From: Paucibacter sp. B2R-40
GTDB taxonomy: Bacteria; Pseudomonadota; Gammaproteobacteria; Burkholderiales; Burkholderiaceae_C
Reading direction: 5' to 3'
NCBI RefSeq assembly: GCF_025717555.1
Contig: NZ_JAJIRP010000013.1
Coordinates: 107,056-171,055, forward strand
DNA length: 64,000 nucleotides
Shown here: piece after piece, positions 1 to 7,312 of the stretch
Layout: the number at the start of each line of letters is the position of its first letter
Position numbering within the stretch: position 1 is the first letter of the stretch
Position numbers and translations under genes: made by a program
The notes under the pieces: model-generated
Told to the model about the DNA's origin: nothing
The model's database searches: none
Seen by the model: only the letters and a program-made list of their open reading frames with translations

Positions 1-123
1 CACGAACTGGCTCAAGTTGTGCGGCTGCCCATGTAATCCTGCCACGCGTTGCAGCTGCGCCGCCTGTTCGGCGTTCAAGCCATGCTTGGCCCTGAGTTGC
101 AAGAGCAGGAGTCGTATTTTCAT
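1..123 (-). CDS. 5' end of an unidentified gene, cut by the window edge
   Basis: On the minus strand an ATG at 123 opens a frame that runs without a stop to base 1 (41 codons, beginning MKIRLLLLQLRAKHGLNAEQ). It lies just downstream of the terminator of the YgdR-like lipoprotein gene, on the same strand. The predicted peptide starts hydrophobic and becomes Gln/Ala rich. I do not recognise a family from so few residues, and the frame is too short to prove that it is coding. Confidence 0.35.
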   Translation of the reverse strand, partial: MKIRLLLLQLRAKHGLNAEQAAQLQRVAGLHGQPHNLSQFV

Positions 124-130
124 GGGCGCA

Positions 131-155
131 AATAATAAGGGCGGCCAAGCCGCCC
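131..155 (-). terminator. intrinsic terminator of the small lipoprotein gene
   Basis: GGGCGGC at 139-145 and GCCGCCC at 149-155 form a perfect 7-bp stem with a 3-base loop. Read on the minus strand, the stem is followed by TTATTATT (138-131). It lies 22 bases past the lipoprotein stop codon, which fits a rho-independent terminator for that gene. Confidence 0.7.
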
Positions 156-176
156 CTGTTGATCAATACACATGCC

Positions 177-392
177 TCAGCGTTCCATGATCTGAACGAC
201 TTCGCCCTTCATGATGGTCATGCGCTTGCCCTCGGCATCACGGTATTCGTAGCTGCCGGCCTTTTCATCCAGGTCGGGCTTGCCGTGGGTGACGATCATG
301 CGGCCTTCTTTGGTGCTCATGATGTACTGGGTCGAGCTGCAGCCAGCCAGCACGGCGAGCAGAATCAAACAAACGGGGGCAATGAATTTCAT
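177..392 (-). CDS. YgdI/YgdR-family small lipoprotein
   Basis: A 71-residue lipoprotein. It has a hydrophobic signal peptide ending in a clear lipobox (LLAVLAGC, lipid-modified Cys at residue 18). A compact domain follows with the family's Y-x-M-x-T-x-x-G start and a G-x-x-x-x-D centre (YIMSTKEGRMI, HGKPDLDEKAGSYEY). Proteins of this family are small SH3-like envelope lipoproteins of unknown biochemical role. The ATG at 392 is preceded by an AGGAG-type ribosome site. The gene is monocistronic, with its own terminator at 131-155. Confidence 0.8.
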   Translation of the reverse strand: MKFIAPVCLILLAVLAGCSSTQYIMSTKEGRMIVTHGKPDLDEKAGSYEYRDAEGKRMTIMKGEVVQIMER

Positions 393-606
393 GGCTTGAT
401 CTCCTTTTGAAGTTGATTTCCGGAACCGGGCGCCGGCGGGTTTGAGTATTCCATGTTGAATACACCTCGGACCGCCGTAGGCGAGTCGAAACTCTCGTTC
501 AGGCTCTTCATATTAGGGGCTTGATGAGCCTCAAACCTTGCGTTAGCTCAGCCGCTTGAGAATGCGGTTTTCAATCCGGCATGGAATTTGCGTCGTTTGG
601 CATCAG

Positions 607-1254
607 ATGTCCTCCATGCCAACCCATCCGCACGCAAGCCGAACTCAGACCAGCCCCGCCCAGGGGTTGCGCGTGCTGCTGATCGACGACGGCGCTCACC
701 GCGTGCAGCTGATTCAGCAAGAGCTGGCGCGCCAAGGCTGCGAGGTGGTCGGCGTGATTGAGCAAGGCGCGCTGATCCACGACTGCGTGCTGCGCCTGAA
801 GCCCGATGTGGTGATCGTCGACAGCGAGTCGCCGACGCGCGACACGCTGGAGAACCTCGCCACCTTGTCGGTGCAGATGCCGCGTCCGGTGGTGGTGTTC
901 TCGGAAGATGGCGATCAGGGAACGATGCGCCGCGCGCTGCAAGCCGGCGTCAGCGCCTATGTGGTGGCGGGGCTGCAGCCGGAGCGCCTGGCCTCGGTGC
1001 TGCAAGTCGCTTGTCTGCGTTTTGAGCAAGACCTGGCCTTGCGCCAGGAGCTGACGCAGGCGCAGGCGCAACTGAGCGGGCGCAAGATCATTGAGCGGGC
1101 CAAGGGCATCTTGATGGCAGAGATGGGCTTGGATGAAGACGCAGCCTACAAGCGCATGCGTCGCTTGGCGATGGACCGCGGCTCGCCCTTGCTGGATGTG
1201 GCCGAACGCATCATTGATGCGCAATCTCTGCTGCGCTGCACCAAATTGGGCTGA
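607..1254 (+). CDS. nasT: NasT-type ANTAR antitermination response regulator
   Basis: About 216 residues. An N-terminal receiver-like domain (VLLIDDGAHR, VVIVDSESPT) is followed by a C-terminal ANTAR RNA-binding domain (KIIERAKGILMAEMGLDEDAAYKRM...A). The family (NasT, NasR) binds paired hexaloop hairpins in nascent RNA and prevents termination when nitrate or nitrite is present. Exactly such RNA follows at 1344-1397, ahead of the nitrate operon. In-frame ATGs lie at 556, 607 and 616; 607 or 616 suits the domain boundary better than 556. The sensor partner NasS, an NrtA-like protein without a signal peptide, is not seen beside it. Confidence 0.85.
   Translation: MSSMPTHPHASRTQTSPAQGLRVLLIDDGAHRVQLIQQELARQGCEVVGVIEQGALIHDCVLRLKPDVVIVDSESPTRDTLENLATLSVQMPRPVVVFSEDGDQGTMRRALQAGVSAYVVAGLQPERLASVLQVACLRFEQDLALRQELTQAQAQLSGRKIIERAKGILMAEMGLDEDAAYKRMRRLAMDRGSPLLDVAERIIDAQSLLRCTKLG
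1237..1253 (+). promoter_or_regulatory. possible NtrC-type upstream site
   Basis: TGCACCAAATTGGGCTG overlaps the end of nasT. Its left half matches the NtrC half site TGCACC exactly; the right half is degenerate. It is centred about 95 bases before the start predicted from the sigma-54 promoter, a normal enhancer distance. The single degenerate match makes this only a candidate. Confidence 0.3.
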
Positions 1255-1314
1255 TTCCCGGCCAGCCATGCCATCAAAGCGTGCATGGAAGCGGACTCAG
1301 GCCAATGTTCCGGC

Positions 1315-1330
1315 TGGCACGACTTCTGCT
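1315..1330 (+). promoter_or_regulatory. sigma-54 promoter of the nitrate assimilation operon
   Basis: TGGCACGACTTCTGCT has GG and GC dinucleotides separated by exactly 10 bases and a TGGCACG -24 block, matching TGGCACG-N4-TTGCW apart from one T to C in the -12 block. Initiation 12 bases past the GC falls near 1341, just before the first leader hairpin. Sigma-54/NtrC control of nas operons is established in Klebsiella. Confidence 0.7.
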
Positions 1331-1343
1331 AGATAGGCATTGA

Positions 1344-1397
1344 GACCCACAACGGCGTGGGTCACTCAAGCAAATTTTCGACGGACAACGGCGTCCG
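1344..1397 (+). promoter_or_regulatory. ANTAR RNA motif: two hexaloop hairpins in the leader
   Basis: Hairpin 1 is GACCCAC/GTGGGTC (1344-1350 with 1357-1363). Hairpin 2 is CGGAC/GTCCG (1382-1386 with 1393-1397). Both close the identical six-base loop AACGGC, with A at loop position 1 and G at position 4. Those are the two bases conserved in ANTAR target RNAs. The 3' half of hairpin 2 is reused by the terminator at 1387-1454, so protein-stabilised hairpin 2 and the terminator are mutually exclusive. Confidence 0.85.
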
Positions 1398-1454
1398 ACC
1401 TTGTTTCTCGCTTTCTTTGGAAAGCCTGAGCGGGTCGGCGCCGTTTTTGTTTTT
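1387..1454 (+). terminator. regulated leader terminator before nrtA
   Basis: AACGGCGTCCGACC (1387-1400) pairs with GGTCGGCGCCGTT (1433-1445), leaving one bulged T. The apical part carries a small CTTTC/GAAAG stem (1411-1424). A TTTTTGTTTTT tract (1444-1454) follows. The 5' arm overlaps the loop and 3' arm of ANTAR hairpin 2, which is the hallmark of an antitermination switch. Confidence 0.8.
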
Positions 1455-1506
1455 GGAACTGGAGATTTTGATGAGCAAGAGTCTTGAACTTCAAGGAGAA
1501 GGTTTG

Positions 1507-2748
1507 ATGAGCGCAGATCGTCGCAAACTATTGACCGGTGCGGCCGCCGGCCTGGGCACAGTGGCGGTGTCAGGTCTTGCCAGCAGCCTGCCCGGTGGCG
1601 CCTGGGCCGCCGGCTCCGACAAACCCGAGAAGGAAGAGGTCCGCATCGGCTTTATTCCCCTCACCGATTGCGCCAGCGTGGTGATGGCCTCGGTCTTGGG
1701 TTTCGACAAGAAATACGGCGTCAAGATCATCCCGACCAAGGAGGCCTCCTGGGCCGGCGTACGCGACAAACTCGTCAACGGCGAGCTGGACATGGCGCAT
1801 GCGCTCTACGGCATGATTTATGGCGTGCACCTCGGCGTCGCCGGCCCCAAGAAAGACATGGCCGTCCTGATGACGCTGAACAACAACGGCCAGGCGATCA
1901 CGCTGTCCAAGAAGCTGGCTGACAAGGGCGCGGTCGACGGCGCAAGCTTGGCCAAGCTGATGGCGACGGACAAGCGTGAGTACACCTTCGCGCAGACCTT
2001 CCCGACCGGCACCCATGCGATGTGGTTGTACTACTGGATGGCCGCGCATGGCATCAACCCGCTCAAGGACGCCAAGGTCATCACCGTGCCGCCGCCGCAG
2101 ATGGTGGCGAATATGCGGGTCGGCAATATGGACGGCTATTGCGTCGGCGAGCCCTGGAACCACCGCGCCATCGTCGACGGCATCGGCATCACCGCCGTCA
2201 CCTCGCAAGACATCTGGAAGGACCATCCCGAGAAGGTCTTGGCCAGCAGCGGCGACTTCGTCAAGCAGTACCCGAACACGGCGCGCGCCGTCATCATGGC
2301 AGTCTTGGAGGCCGGACGCTGGATCGACGCCGGCCTGCAGAACAAGCTCAAGATGGCCGACACCATCGCCGAGAAGGCCTATGTCAACACCGGCGTCGAC
2401 GCGATCAATCAGCGCATCCTGGGTCGCTATCAAAACGGCCTAGGCAAGACCTGGGACGACCCCAACTACATGAAGTTCTTCAATGACGGGCAGGTCAACT
2501 TCCCCTATTTGAGCGACGGCATGTGGTTCCTGACCCAGCACAAACGCTGGGGCTTGCTGAAAGATCACCCGGACTATCTGGCGGTCGCCAAGCAGATCAA
2601 CCAGATCGACCTGTACAAGCAAGCGGCCAGCGCGCTCAAGGTCAATGTGCCCAAAGAGGCGATGCGCAGCTCCAAGCTGATCGACGGCGTGGTCTGGGAT
2701 GGCAGCGCGCCGGCCAAGTACGCCGACGCCTTCAAAGTCAAAGCCTGA
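1507..2748 (+). CDS. nrtA: nitrate ABC transporter, periplasmic substrate-binding protein
   Basis: A CmpA/NrtA-type binding protein of about 413 residues. It begins with a twin-arginine-like signal (MSADRRKLLTGAAAG, Ala-rich h-region, cleavage near AWA), so it is exported folded. The mature part has the family's IGFIPLTDCA start, KEASWAGVRDKL and GEPWNHRAI motifs. It should bind nitrate (possibly nitrite or cyanate) for NrtB/NrtD. ATG 1507 has AAGGAG at 1493-1498. ATG 1471 is an alternative, with GGAG at 1461-1464. Frames opening further upstream would overlap the leader terminator and are unlikely. Confidence 0.88.
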   Translation: MSADRRKLLTGAAAGLGTVAVSGLASSLPGGAWAAGSDKPEKEEVRIGFIPLTDCASVVMASVLGFDKKYGVKIIPTKEASWAGVRDKLVNGELDMAHALYGMIYGVHLGVAGPKKDMAVLMTLNNNGQAITLSKKLADKGAVDGASLAKLMATDKREYTFAQTFPTGTHAMWLYYWMAAHGINPLKDAKVITVPPPQMVANMRVGNMDGYCVGEPWNHRAIVDGIGITAVTSQDIWKDHPEKVLASSGDFVKQYPNTARAVIMAVLEAGRWIDAGLQNKLKMADTIAEKAYVNTGVDAINQRILGRYQNGLGKTWDDPNYMKFFNDGQVNFPYLSDGMWFLTQHKRWGLLKDHPDYLAVAKQINQIDLYKQAASALKVNVPKEAMRSSKLIDGVVWDGSAPAKYADAFKVKA

Positions 2749-2761
2749 GGAGTCCATCACC

Positions 2762-3646
2762 ATGGTCAGTGCCGTCTTCCATTCACCGCGTGATGTCAGT
2801 GTTGAGCTGATCAAGCCACCGCTCGCTTCGCCGAAAAAGGCAAGCCCTAAGCCCAAAGCTGCTCGCACTCCCATCGATTGGCGCGGCGTCTGGCTGCGCG
2901 TGCTGCCGCCTGTTCTGGGCCTGGCGCTGCTGATCGGCGTCTGGGCGCTGGCGACGCAAAAAGCCGGGCCTTTTCCAAGCCCGTCGGCCACCTTCGATGC
3001 CGCCGTCAAGCTGTTCGCCGACCCCTTCCGCAGCAATGGTCCCAACGACCAAGGCATAGGCTGGAACATCCTGGCCTCGCTGCAACGGGTCGCGCTGGGC
3101 TTTGGCCTGGCCGCGCTGGTCGGTATCCCGCTGGGTTTCGTGATCGGCAGATTCGAGTTCGCCAGCCGCATGATCTCGCCGCTGATCAGCCTGCTCAAGC
3201 CGGTCTCACCGCTGGCCTGGTTGCCGATCGGCCTACTGGTCTTCAAGAGCGCCAATCCGGCGGCGATCTGGACCATCTTTATCTGTTCGATCTGGCCCAT
3301 GGTGGTCAACACCGCGGTCGGCGTGCAGCGCGTGCCCGAGGACTATCTGAACGTGGCGCGCGTTCTGAAGCTGTCTGAATGGAAGGTGATCACCCGCATC
3401 CTCTTGCCGGCTGTGCTGCCTTATATCTTGACCGGCGTGCGGCTGTCGGTTGGCACCGCCTGGCTGGTGATCGTGGCGGCCGAGATGTTGACCGGCGGCG
3501 TCGGCATTGGCTTCTGGGTCTGGGATGAGTGGAACAACCTCAATGTCGCCCACATCATCATCGCCATTTTCGTCATCGGCATCGTCGGTCTGGCGCTGGA
3601 ATGGCTCTTGATGGCGGTGGCCAAACGCTTCTCTTTCGAGGACTGA
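2762..3646 (+). CDS. nrtB: nitrate ABC transporter, permease
   Basis: About 294 residues, with a charged, Lys/Pro-rich cytoplasmic N-terminus and then a binding-protein-dependent permease domain. The first membrane span is around LPPVLGLALLIGVWALA; about five more follow. The EAA-like loop that contacts the ATPase reads DYLNVARVLKLSEWKVI...ILLPAVLPYI. It sits 13 bases after nrtA with an AGGAG site and is followed directly by the ATPase gene, so the three form a complete importer. Confidence 0.9.
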   Translation: MVSAVFHSPRDVSVELIKPPLASPKKASPKPKAARTPIDWRGVWLRVLPPVLGLALLIGVWALATQKAGPFPSPSATFDAAVKLFADPFRSNGPNDQGIGWNILASLQRVALGFGLAALVGIPLGFVIGRFEFASRMISPLISLLKPVSPLAWLPIGLLVFKSANPAAIWTIFICSIWPMVVNTAVGVQRVPEDYLNVARVLKLSEWKVITRILLPAVLPYILTGVRLSVGTAWLVIVAAEMLTGGVGIGFWVWDEWNNLNVAHIIIAIFVIGIVGLALEWLLMAVAKRFSFED

Positions 3647-3650
3647 TGTG

Positions 3651-4466
3651 ATGTCAACAACAAAAGCTTTCATCGAAGTGCAGGCAGCCGAGATGGTCTT
3701 CAACACCCGCAAAGGGGCATTCCACGCGCTCAGCAAGATCGACTTGCAGGTGCAGCGCGGCGAGTTCATCACGCTGATCGGCCATTCTGGCTGCGGCAAG
3801 TCCACCTTGCTGAACCTGATCGCCGGCCTGCTGCGGCCTAGCAGCGGCGTACTGCTATGCGATAACCGCGAGATCACCGAGCCCGGGCCGGAGCGCGCGG
3901 TCGTGTTCCAGAACCATTCGCTGCTGCCCTGGCTGTCCTGCTTCGAGAACGTGTATCTGGGCGTTGAGTCGGTGTTCGAGCGGGCCGAGGCCAAGGCCAA
4001 GCTGGTCGAGCGCACGGAAGGCGCGCTGGCGCTGGTTGGCATGAGCCATGCCATGCACAAGCGTCCGCACGAGATCTCCGGCGGCATGAAGCAGCGCATC
4101 GGCATTGCCCGCGCCTTGGCGATGCAGCCCAAAGTGCTGCTGATGGATGAACCCTTCGGCGCGCTCGACGCGCTGACTCGTGCGCACTTGCAGGATGAGC
4201 TGCTGAAGATCGTCGCCGCCACGCAAAGCACGGTGGTCATGGTCACGCATGATGTCGACGAAGCGGTGCTCTTGAGTGACCGCATCGTGATGATGAGCAA
4301 TGGGCCGGCCGCAACGATAGGCGAGATCCTCAGCGTCGATCTGCCGCGCCCGCGCAGCCGTGTCGAGTTGTCGGAGAGCGCCGCGTACACCACGGCCCGC
4401 AAGGCGGTGATCGACTTTCTCTACACCCGCCACGCCAAGGATGCCCGCAGCGAGGTGGCAGCATGA
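3651..4466 (+). CDS. nrtD: nitrate ABC transporter, ATP-binding protein
   Basis: About 271 residues of a single ABC ATPase: Walker A GHSGCGKST, Q-loop FQNHSLLPWLS, signature ISGGMKQR, Walker B VLLMDEPFGALD, switch His in VTHDVDEA. It has no C-terminal NrtA-like regulatory domain, so it matches NrtD/NasD/TauB-type subunits rather than cyanobacterial NrtC. It powers nitrate import through NrtB. ATG 3651 lies 4 bases past the nrtB stop, and its own stop overlaps the nirB start (ATGA). Confidence 0.9.
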   Translation: MSTTKAFIEVQAAEMVFNTRKGAFHALSKIDLQVQRGEFITLIGHSGCGKSTLLNLIAGLLRPSSGVLLCDNREITEPGPERAVVFQNHSLLPWLSCFENVYLGVESVFERAEAKAKLVERTEGALALVGMSHAMHKRPHEISGGMKQRIGIARALAMQPKVLLMDEPFGALDALTRAHLQDELLKIVAATQSTVVMVTHDVDEAVLLSDRIVMMSNGPAATIGEILSVDLPRPRSRVELSESAAYTTARKAVIDFLYTRHAKDARSEVAA

Positions 4467-6913
4467 ACGCGTCGAGCAAGTTCCTTGGCCCCAAGCAGAA
4501 GCTGGTCTTGATCGGCAACGGCATGGCCGGCGTGCGCACGCTCGAAGAGCTGCTCAAGATGGCGCCGGATCTCTACGACATCACGGTGTTCGGTGCCGAG
4601 CCGCACCCGAACTACAACCGCATTCTGCTCAGCCCGGTGCTGGCCGGCGAGCAGACGGTCGAGGAGATCATCCTCAATCCCCTTGATTGGTACGCGGACA
4701 ACAACATCACCCTGCACTTGAGCAAGACGGTCACGCAGATCGACCGGATTCGTCGCAAGGTGATTGCCGATGATGGCACCGAGGCCGATTACGACCGGCT
4801 TTTGATCGCCACCGGCTCGACGCCCTTCATCCTGCCCATCCCCGGCAAGGATCTGGACGGTGTGATCGCCTACCGCGACATCGCCGATACCGAGGTGATG
4901 ATTGACGCTGCGACCAAATACCAGCGCGCAGTCGTGATCGGCGGCGGCCTGCTCGGCCTGGAGGCCGCTAACGGCCTGATGCTGCGGGGCATGCAGGTGA
5001 CGGTGGTGCACATCGGCGACTGGTTGATGGAGCGCCAGCTTGATGATGTGGCCGGCGACCTCTTGCGTAAATCGCTGCAGGCACGTGGCCTGAAGTTCAA
5101 GCTTGGCGCGCAGACGCAGGCCTTGATCGGCGGCAAAGACGGGAGGGTGATGGCAGTGCAGTTCAAAGACGGCAGTGAGATCCCGGCCGATCTGGTCGTG
5201 ATGGCCGCCGGCATCCGCCCCAATACGGCCCTGGCGGAAAGCGCCGGCATCCACTGCAGTCGCGGCATCGTCGTCAGCGACACGCTGCAGACCACCACCG
5301 ACCCGCGCATCTACTCGGTCGGCGAATGCGCGGCGCATCGCGGTATCGCTTACGGCCTGGTGGCGCCGCTGTTCGAGCAGGGCAAGGTTTGCGCCACGCA
5401 TCTTGCGCAGTTCGGCATCGGCCGCTACACAGGCAGCCCGGTGTCCACGAAATTGAAAGTGACAGGCATCGACCTGTTCTCGGCCGGCGACTTCACCGGC
5501 GGCGAAGGCTTCGAAGAAATCGTGATGAGCGATCCCTTCGCCGGGGTCTATAAAAAGCTCGTGATCAAGAACGATCAATTGGTGGGTGCCTGCTTGTATG
5601 GCGACACGGTCGACGGCTCCTGGTATTTCAAGCTGCTGCGCGAGGGCCGCAAGGTGGCCGACATCCGCGACAAGCTGATGTTCGGCGAATCGAATATCGG
5701 CGACGTCGGCCATCAAGGCCACAGCCGCGCAGCGTTGCTGCAAGACAGCGACGAAGTCTGCGGTTGCAACGGCGTCAGCAAGGGCACGATTTGCAAGGCG
5801 ATCAAGGACAAGGGCCTGTTCACTCTGGAGGAGGTGCGCAAGCACACCAAGGCGAGTGCGTCCTGCGGCAGTTGCACCGGGCTGGTCGAGCAGTTGCTGA
5901 TGTTCACCGCTGGGGGAGACTATTCGGCCACGCCGAAGAAGAAGGCGGTTTGCGCTTGTACCGAACTCAGCCATCAAGATGTCCGTGACGCCATAAATAA
6001 GCAGCATCTGATTAGCCTGGATAGCGTCTACACAGCCTTGAGCTGGAAGACGCCCAATGGCTGCCCGACCTGCCGCCCGGCCCTGAACTACTACCTCATT
6101 TCCAGCTGGCCCAAGGAAGCGCAGGATGATCCGCAAAGCCGCGCCATCAATGAGCGAGCCCACGCCAATATCCAAAAGGATGGCACGTACTCGGTGATCC
6201 CGCGCATGTGGGGCGGCGAGACGAACAGCTCTGAGTTGCGCCGTATCGCCGACGCGGTGGACAAGTACAAGATCCCCACCGTCAAGGTCACAGGCGGCCA
6301 GCGCATCGATTTGCTGGGCGTGAAGAAAGAAGACCTGGTCGCCGTCTGGAAGGACATAGGCATGCCTTCGGGCCACGCCTATGCCAAGGCGCTGCGCACA
6401 GTCAAAACCTGCGTCGGCTCCGAGTGGTGCCGCATGGGCACGCAAGACAGCACCCAGATGGGCAAGGACCTGGAGCGTGCTTTTGTCGGCATGTACGCGC
6501 CGCACAAGGTCAAGTTCGCAGTCTCGGGTTGCCCGCGCAACTGCGCCGAAGCCGGCATCAAGGATGTGGGCATCATCGGCGTCGACAGCGGCTGGGAGAT
6601 GTATGTGGCGGGCAATGGCGGCATCAAGACCGAGGTCGCGCATTTCTTCACCAAGCTCAAGACCGCCGAGGAAGTGCTGGAGTACACCGGCGCCTTCATG
6701 CAGCTCTACCGCACCGAGGGCTGGTATCTAGAGCGGACCGTGCACTACGTGTCGCGGGTCGGCCTGGACTATGTGAAGCAGAAGATTCTGGACGATGTGG
6801 ATGGTCGCCGTGCGCTGTGGGCGCAGTTGCAGTTCGCGCTGGCCGGCGAGCCCGACCCCTGGTTCGAGTTCGACAAAGCCAAGGTCGATTTGCGTCAGTT
6901 TGAAGCGCTGTGA
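4463..6913 (+). CDS. nirB: assimilatory NAD(P)H nitrite reductase, large subunit
   Basis: 816 residues, full length for NirB. The order is an FAD/NAD(P)H-binding reductase part (LVLIGNGMAG near residue 12, VVIGGGLLGLEAA near 157), two BFD-like [2Fe-2S] modules (CGCNG...SCGSC near 432-470; CACTE...GCPTC near 496-535), and a sulfite/nitrite reductase half with the siroheme-4Fe4S cysteines (TCVGSEWC near 648 and SGCPRNC near 690). It reduces nitrite to ammonium in the cytoplasm with NirD. It overlaps nrtD by 4 bases, indicating translational coupling. A long frame on the opposite strand is only a shadow of its codon bias. Confidence 0.95.
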   Translation: MNASSKFLGPKQKLVLIGNGMAGVRTLEELLKMAPDLYDITVFGAEPHPNYNRILLSPVLAGEQTVEEIILNPLDWYADNNITLHLSKTVTQIDRIRRKVIADDGTEADYDRLLIATGSTPFILPIPGKDLDGVIAYRDIADTEVMIDAATKYQRAVVIGGGLLGLEAANGLMLRGMQVTVVHIGDWLMERQLDDVAGDLLRKSLQARGLKFKLGAQTQALIGGKDGRVMAVQFKDGSEIPADLVVMAAGIRPNTALAESAGIHCSRGIVVSDTLQTTTDPRIYSVGECAAHRGIAYGLVAPLFEQGKVCATHLAQFGIGRYTGSPVSTKLKVTGIDLFSAGDFTGGEGFEEIVMSDPFAGVYKKLVIKNDQLVGACLYGDTVDGSWYFKLLREGRKVADIRDKLMFGESNIGDVGHQGHSRAALLQDSDEVCGCNGVSKGTICKAIKDKGLFTLEEVRKHTKASASCGSCTGLVEQLLMFTAGGDYSATPKKKAVCACTELSHQDVRDAINKQHLISLDSVYTALSWKTPNGCPTCRPALNYYLISSWPKEAQDDPQSRAINERAHANIQKDGTYSVIPRMWGGETNSSELRRIADAVDKYKIPTVKVTGGQRIDLLGVKKEDLVAVWKDIGMPSGHAYAKALRTVKTCVGSEWCRMGTQDSTQMGKDLERAFVGMYAPHKVKFAVSGCPRNCAEAGIKDVGIIGVDSGWEMYVAGNGGIKTEVAHFFTKLKTAEEVLEYTGAFMQLYRTEGWYLERTVHYVSRVGLDYVKQKILDDVDGRRALWAQLQFALAGEPDPWFEFDKAKVDLRQFEAL

Positions 6914-6927
6914 GACGGAGATCAGCA

Positions 6928-7305
6928 ATGAAGGAATGGAAAGAAATCTGCGCTTTGTCCGACATCCCGGTGCTGGGCTCCCGTCGCGTGCAGCGCAGCC
7001 AGGGCCCGCAAGTCGCCTTGTTTCGCACGGCCGATGACGCGGTGTTCGCGCTGCTGGACCGCTGCCCTCACAAGGGCGGCCCACTCAGCCAAGGCATTGT
7101 GTTTGGCAATAAAGTGGCCTGCCCGCTGCATAACTGGACCATCGCGCTGGACAGCGGTCAGGCGCAGGCGCCGGACGAGGGCTGCACAGCCAAGTTCAGT
7201 GTGAGGGTGGAGTCGGGTCAGGTGATGCTTTGCGAAGCTGAGCTGGCCAGCATAGGCCTGGAATTTGAGCCGATCAAAGCCGGACCCTGCACGCGCAGCT
7301 GCTGA
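6928..7305 (+). CDS. nirD: nitrite reductase, small (Rieske-type) subunit
   Basis: About 125 residues of a Rieske-like domain with both cluster motifs: C-x-H in DRCPHKGGPLSQG and C-x2-H in ACPLHNWTI. Many NirD proteins lack these cluster ligands, so this copy probably binds a [2Fe-2S] cluster, as in the longer ferredoxin-like variants. It partners NirB. The start at 6928 (MKEWKEICALSDIPVLGSR) matches the family. Only 14 bases separate it from nirB and 7 from nasA. Confidence 0.9.
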   Translation: MKEWKEICALSDIPVLGSRRVQRSQGPQVALFRTADDAVFALLDRCPHKGGPLSQGIVFGNKVACPLHNWTIALDSGQAQAPDEGCTAKFSVRVESGQVMLCEAELASIGLEFEPIKAGPCTRSC

Positions 7306-7312
7306 ACTCAGT

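Noticed and set aside
1357..1506. Upstream extension of nrtA
   Set aside because: These codons coincide with the ANTAR hairpins and terminator, and the encoded residues precede a complete Tat-like signal.
4421..6643. 740-codon open frame on the minus strand opposite nirB
   Set aside because: It lies wholly antisense to a gene with clear cofactor motifs, has an Ala/His/Arg composition typical of the antisense of high-GC codons, no ribosome site and no domain.
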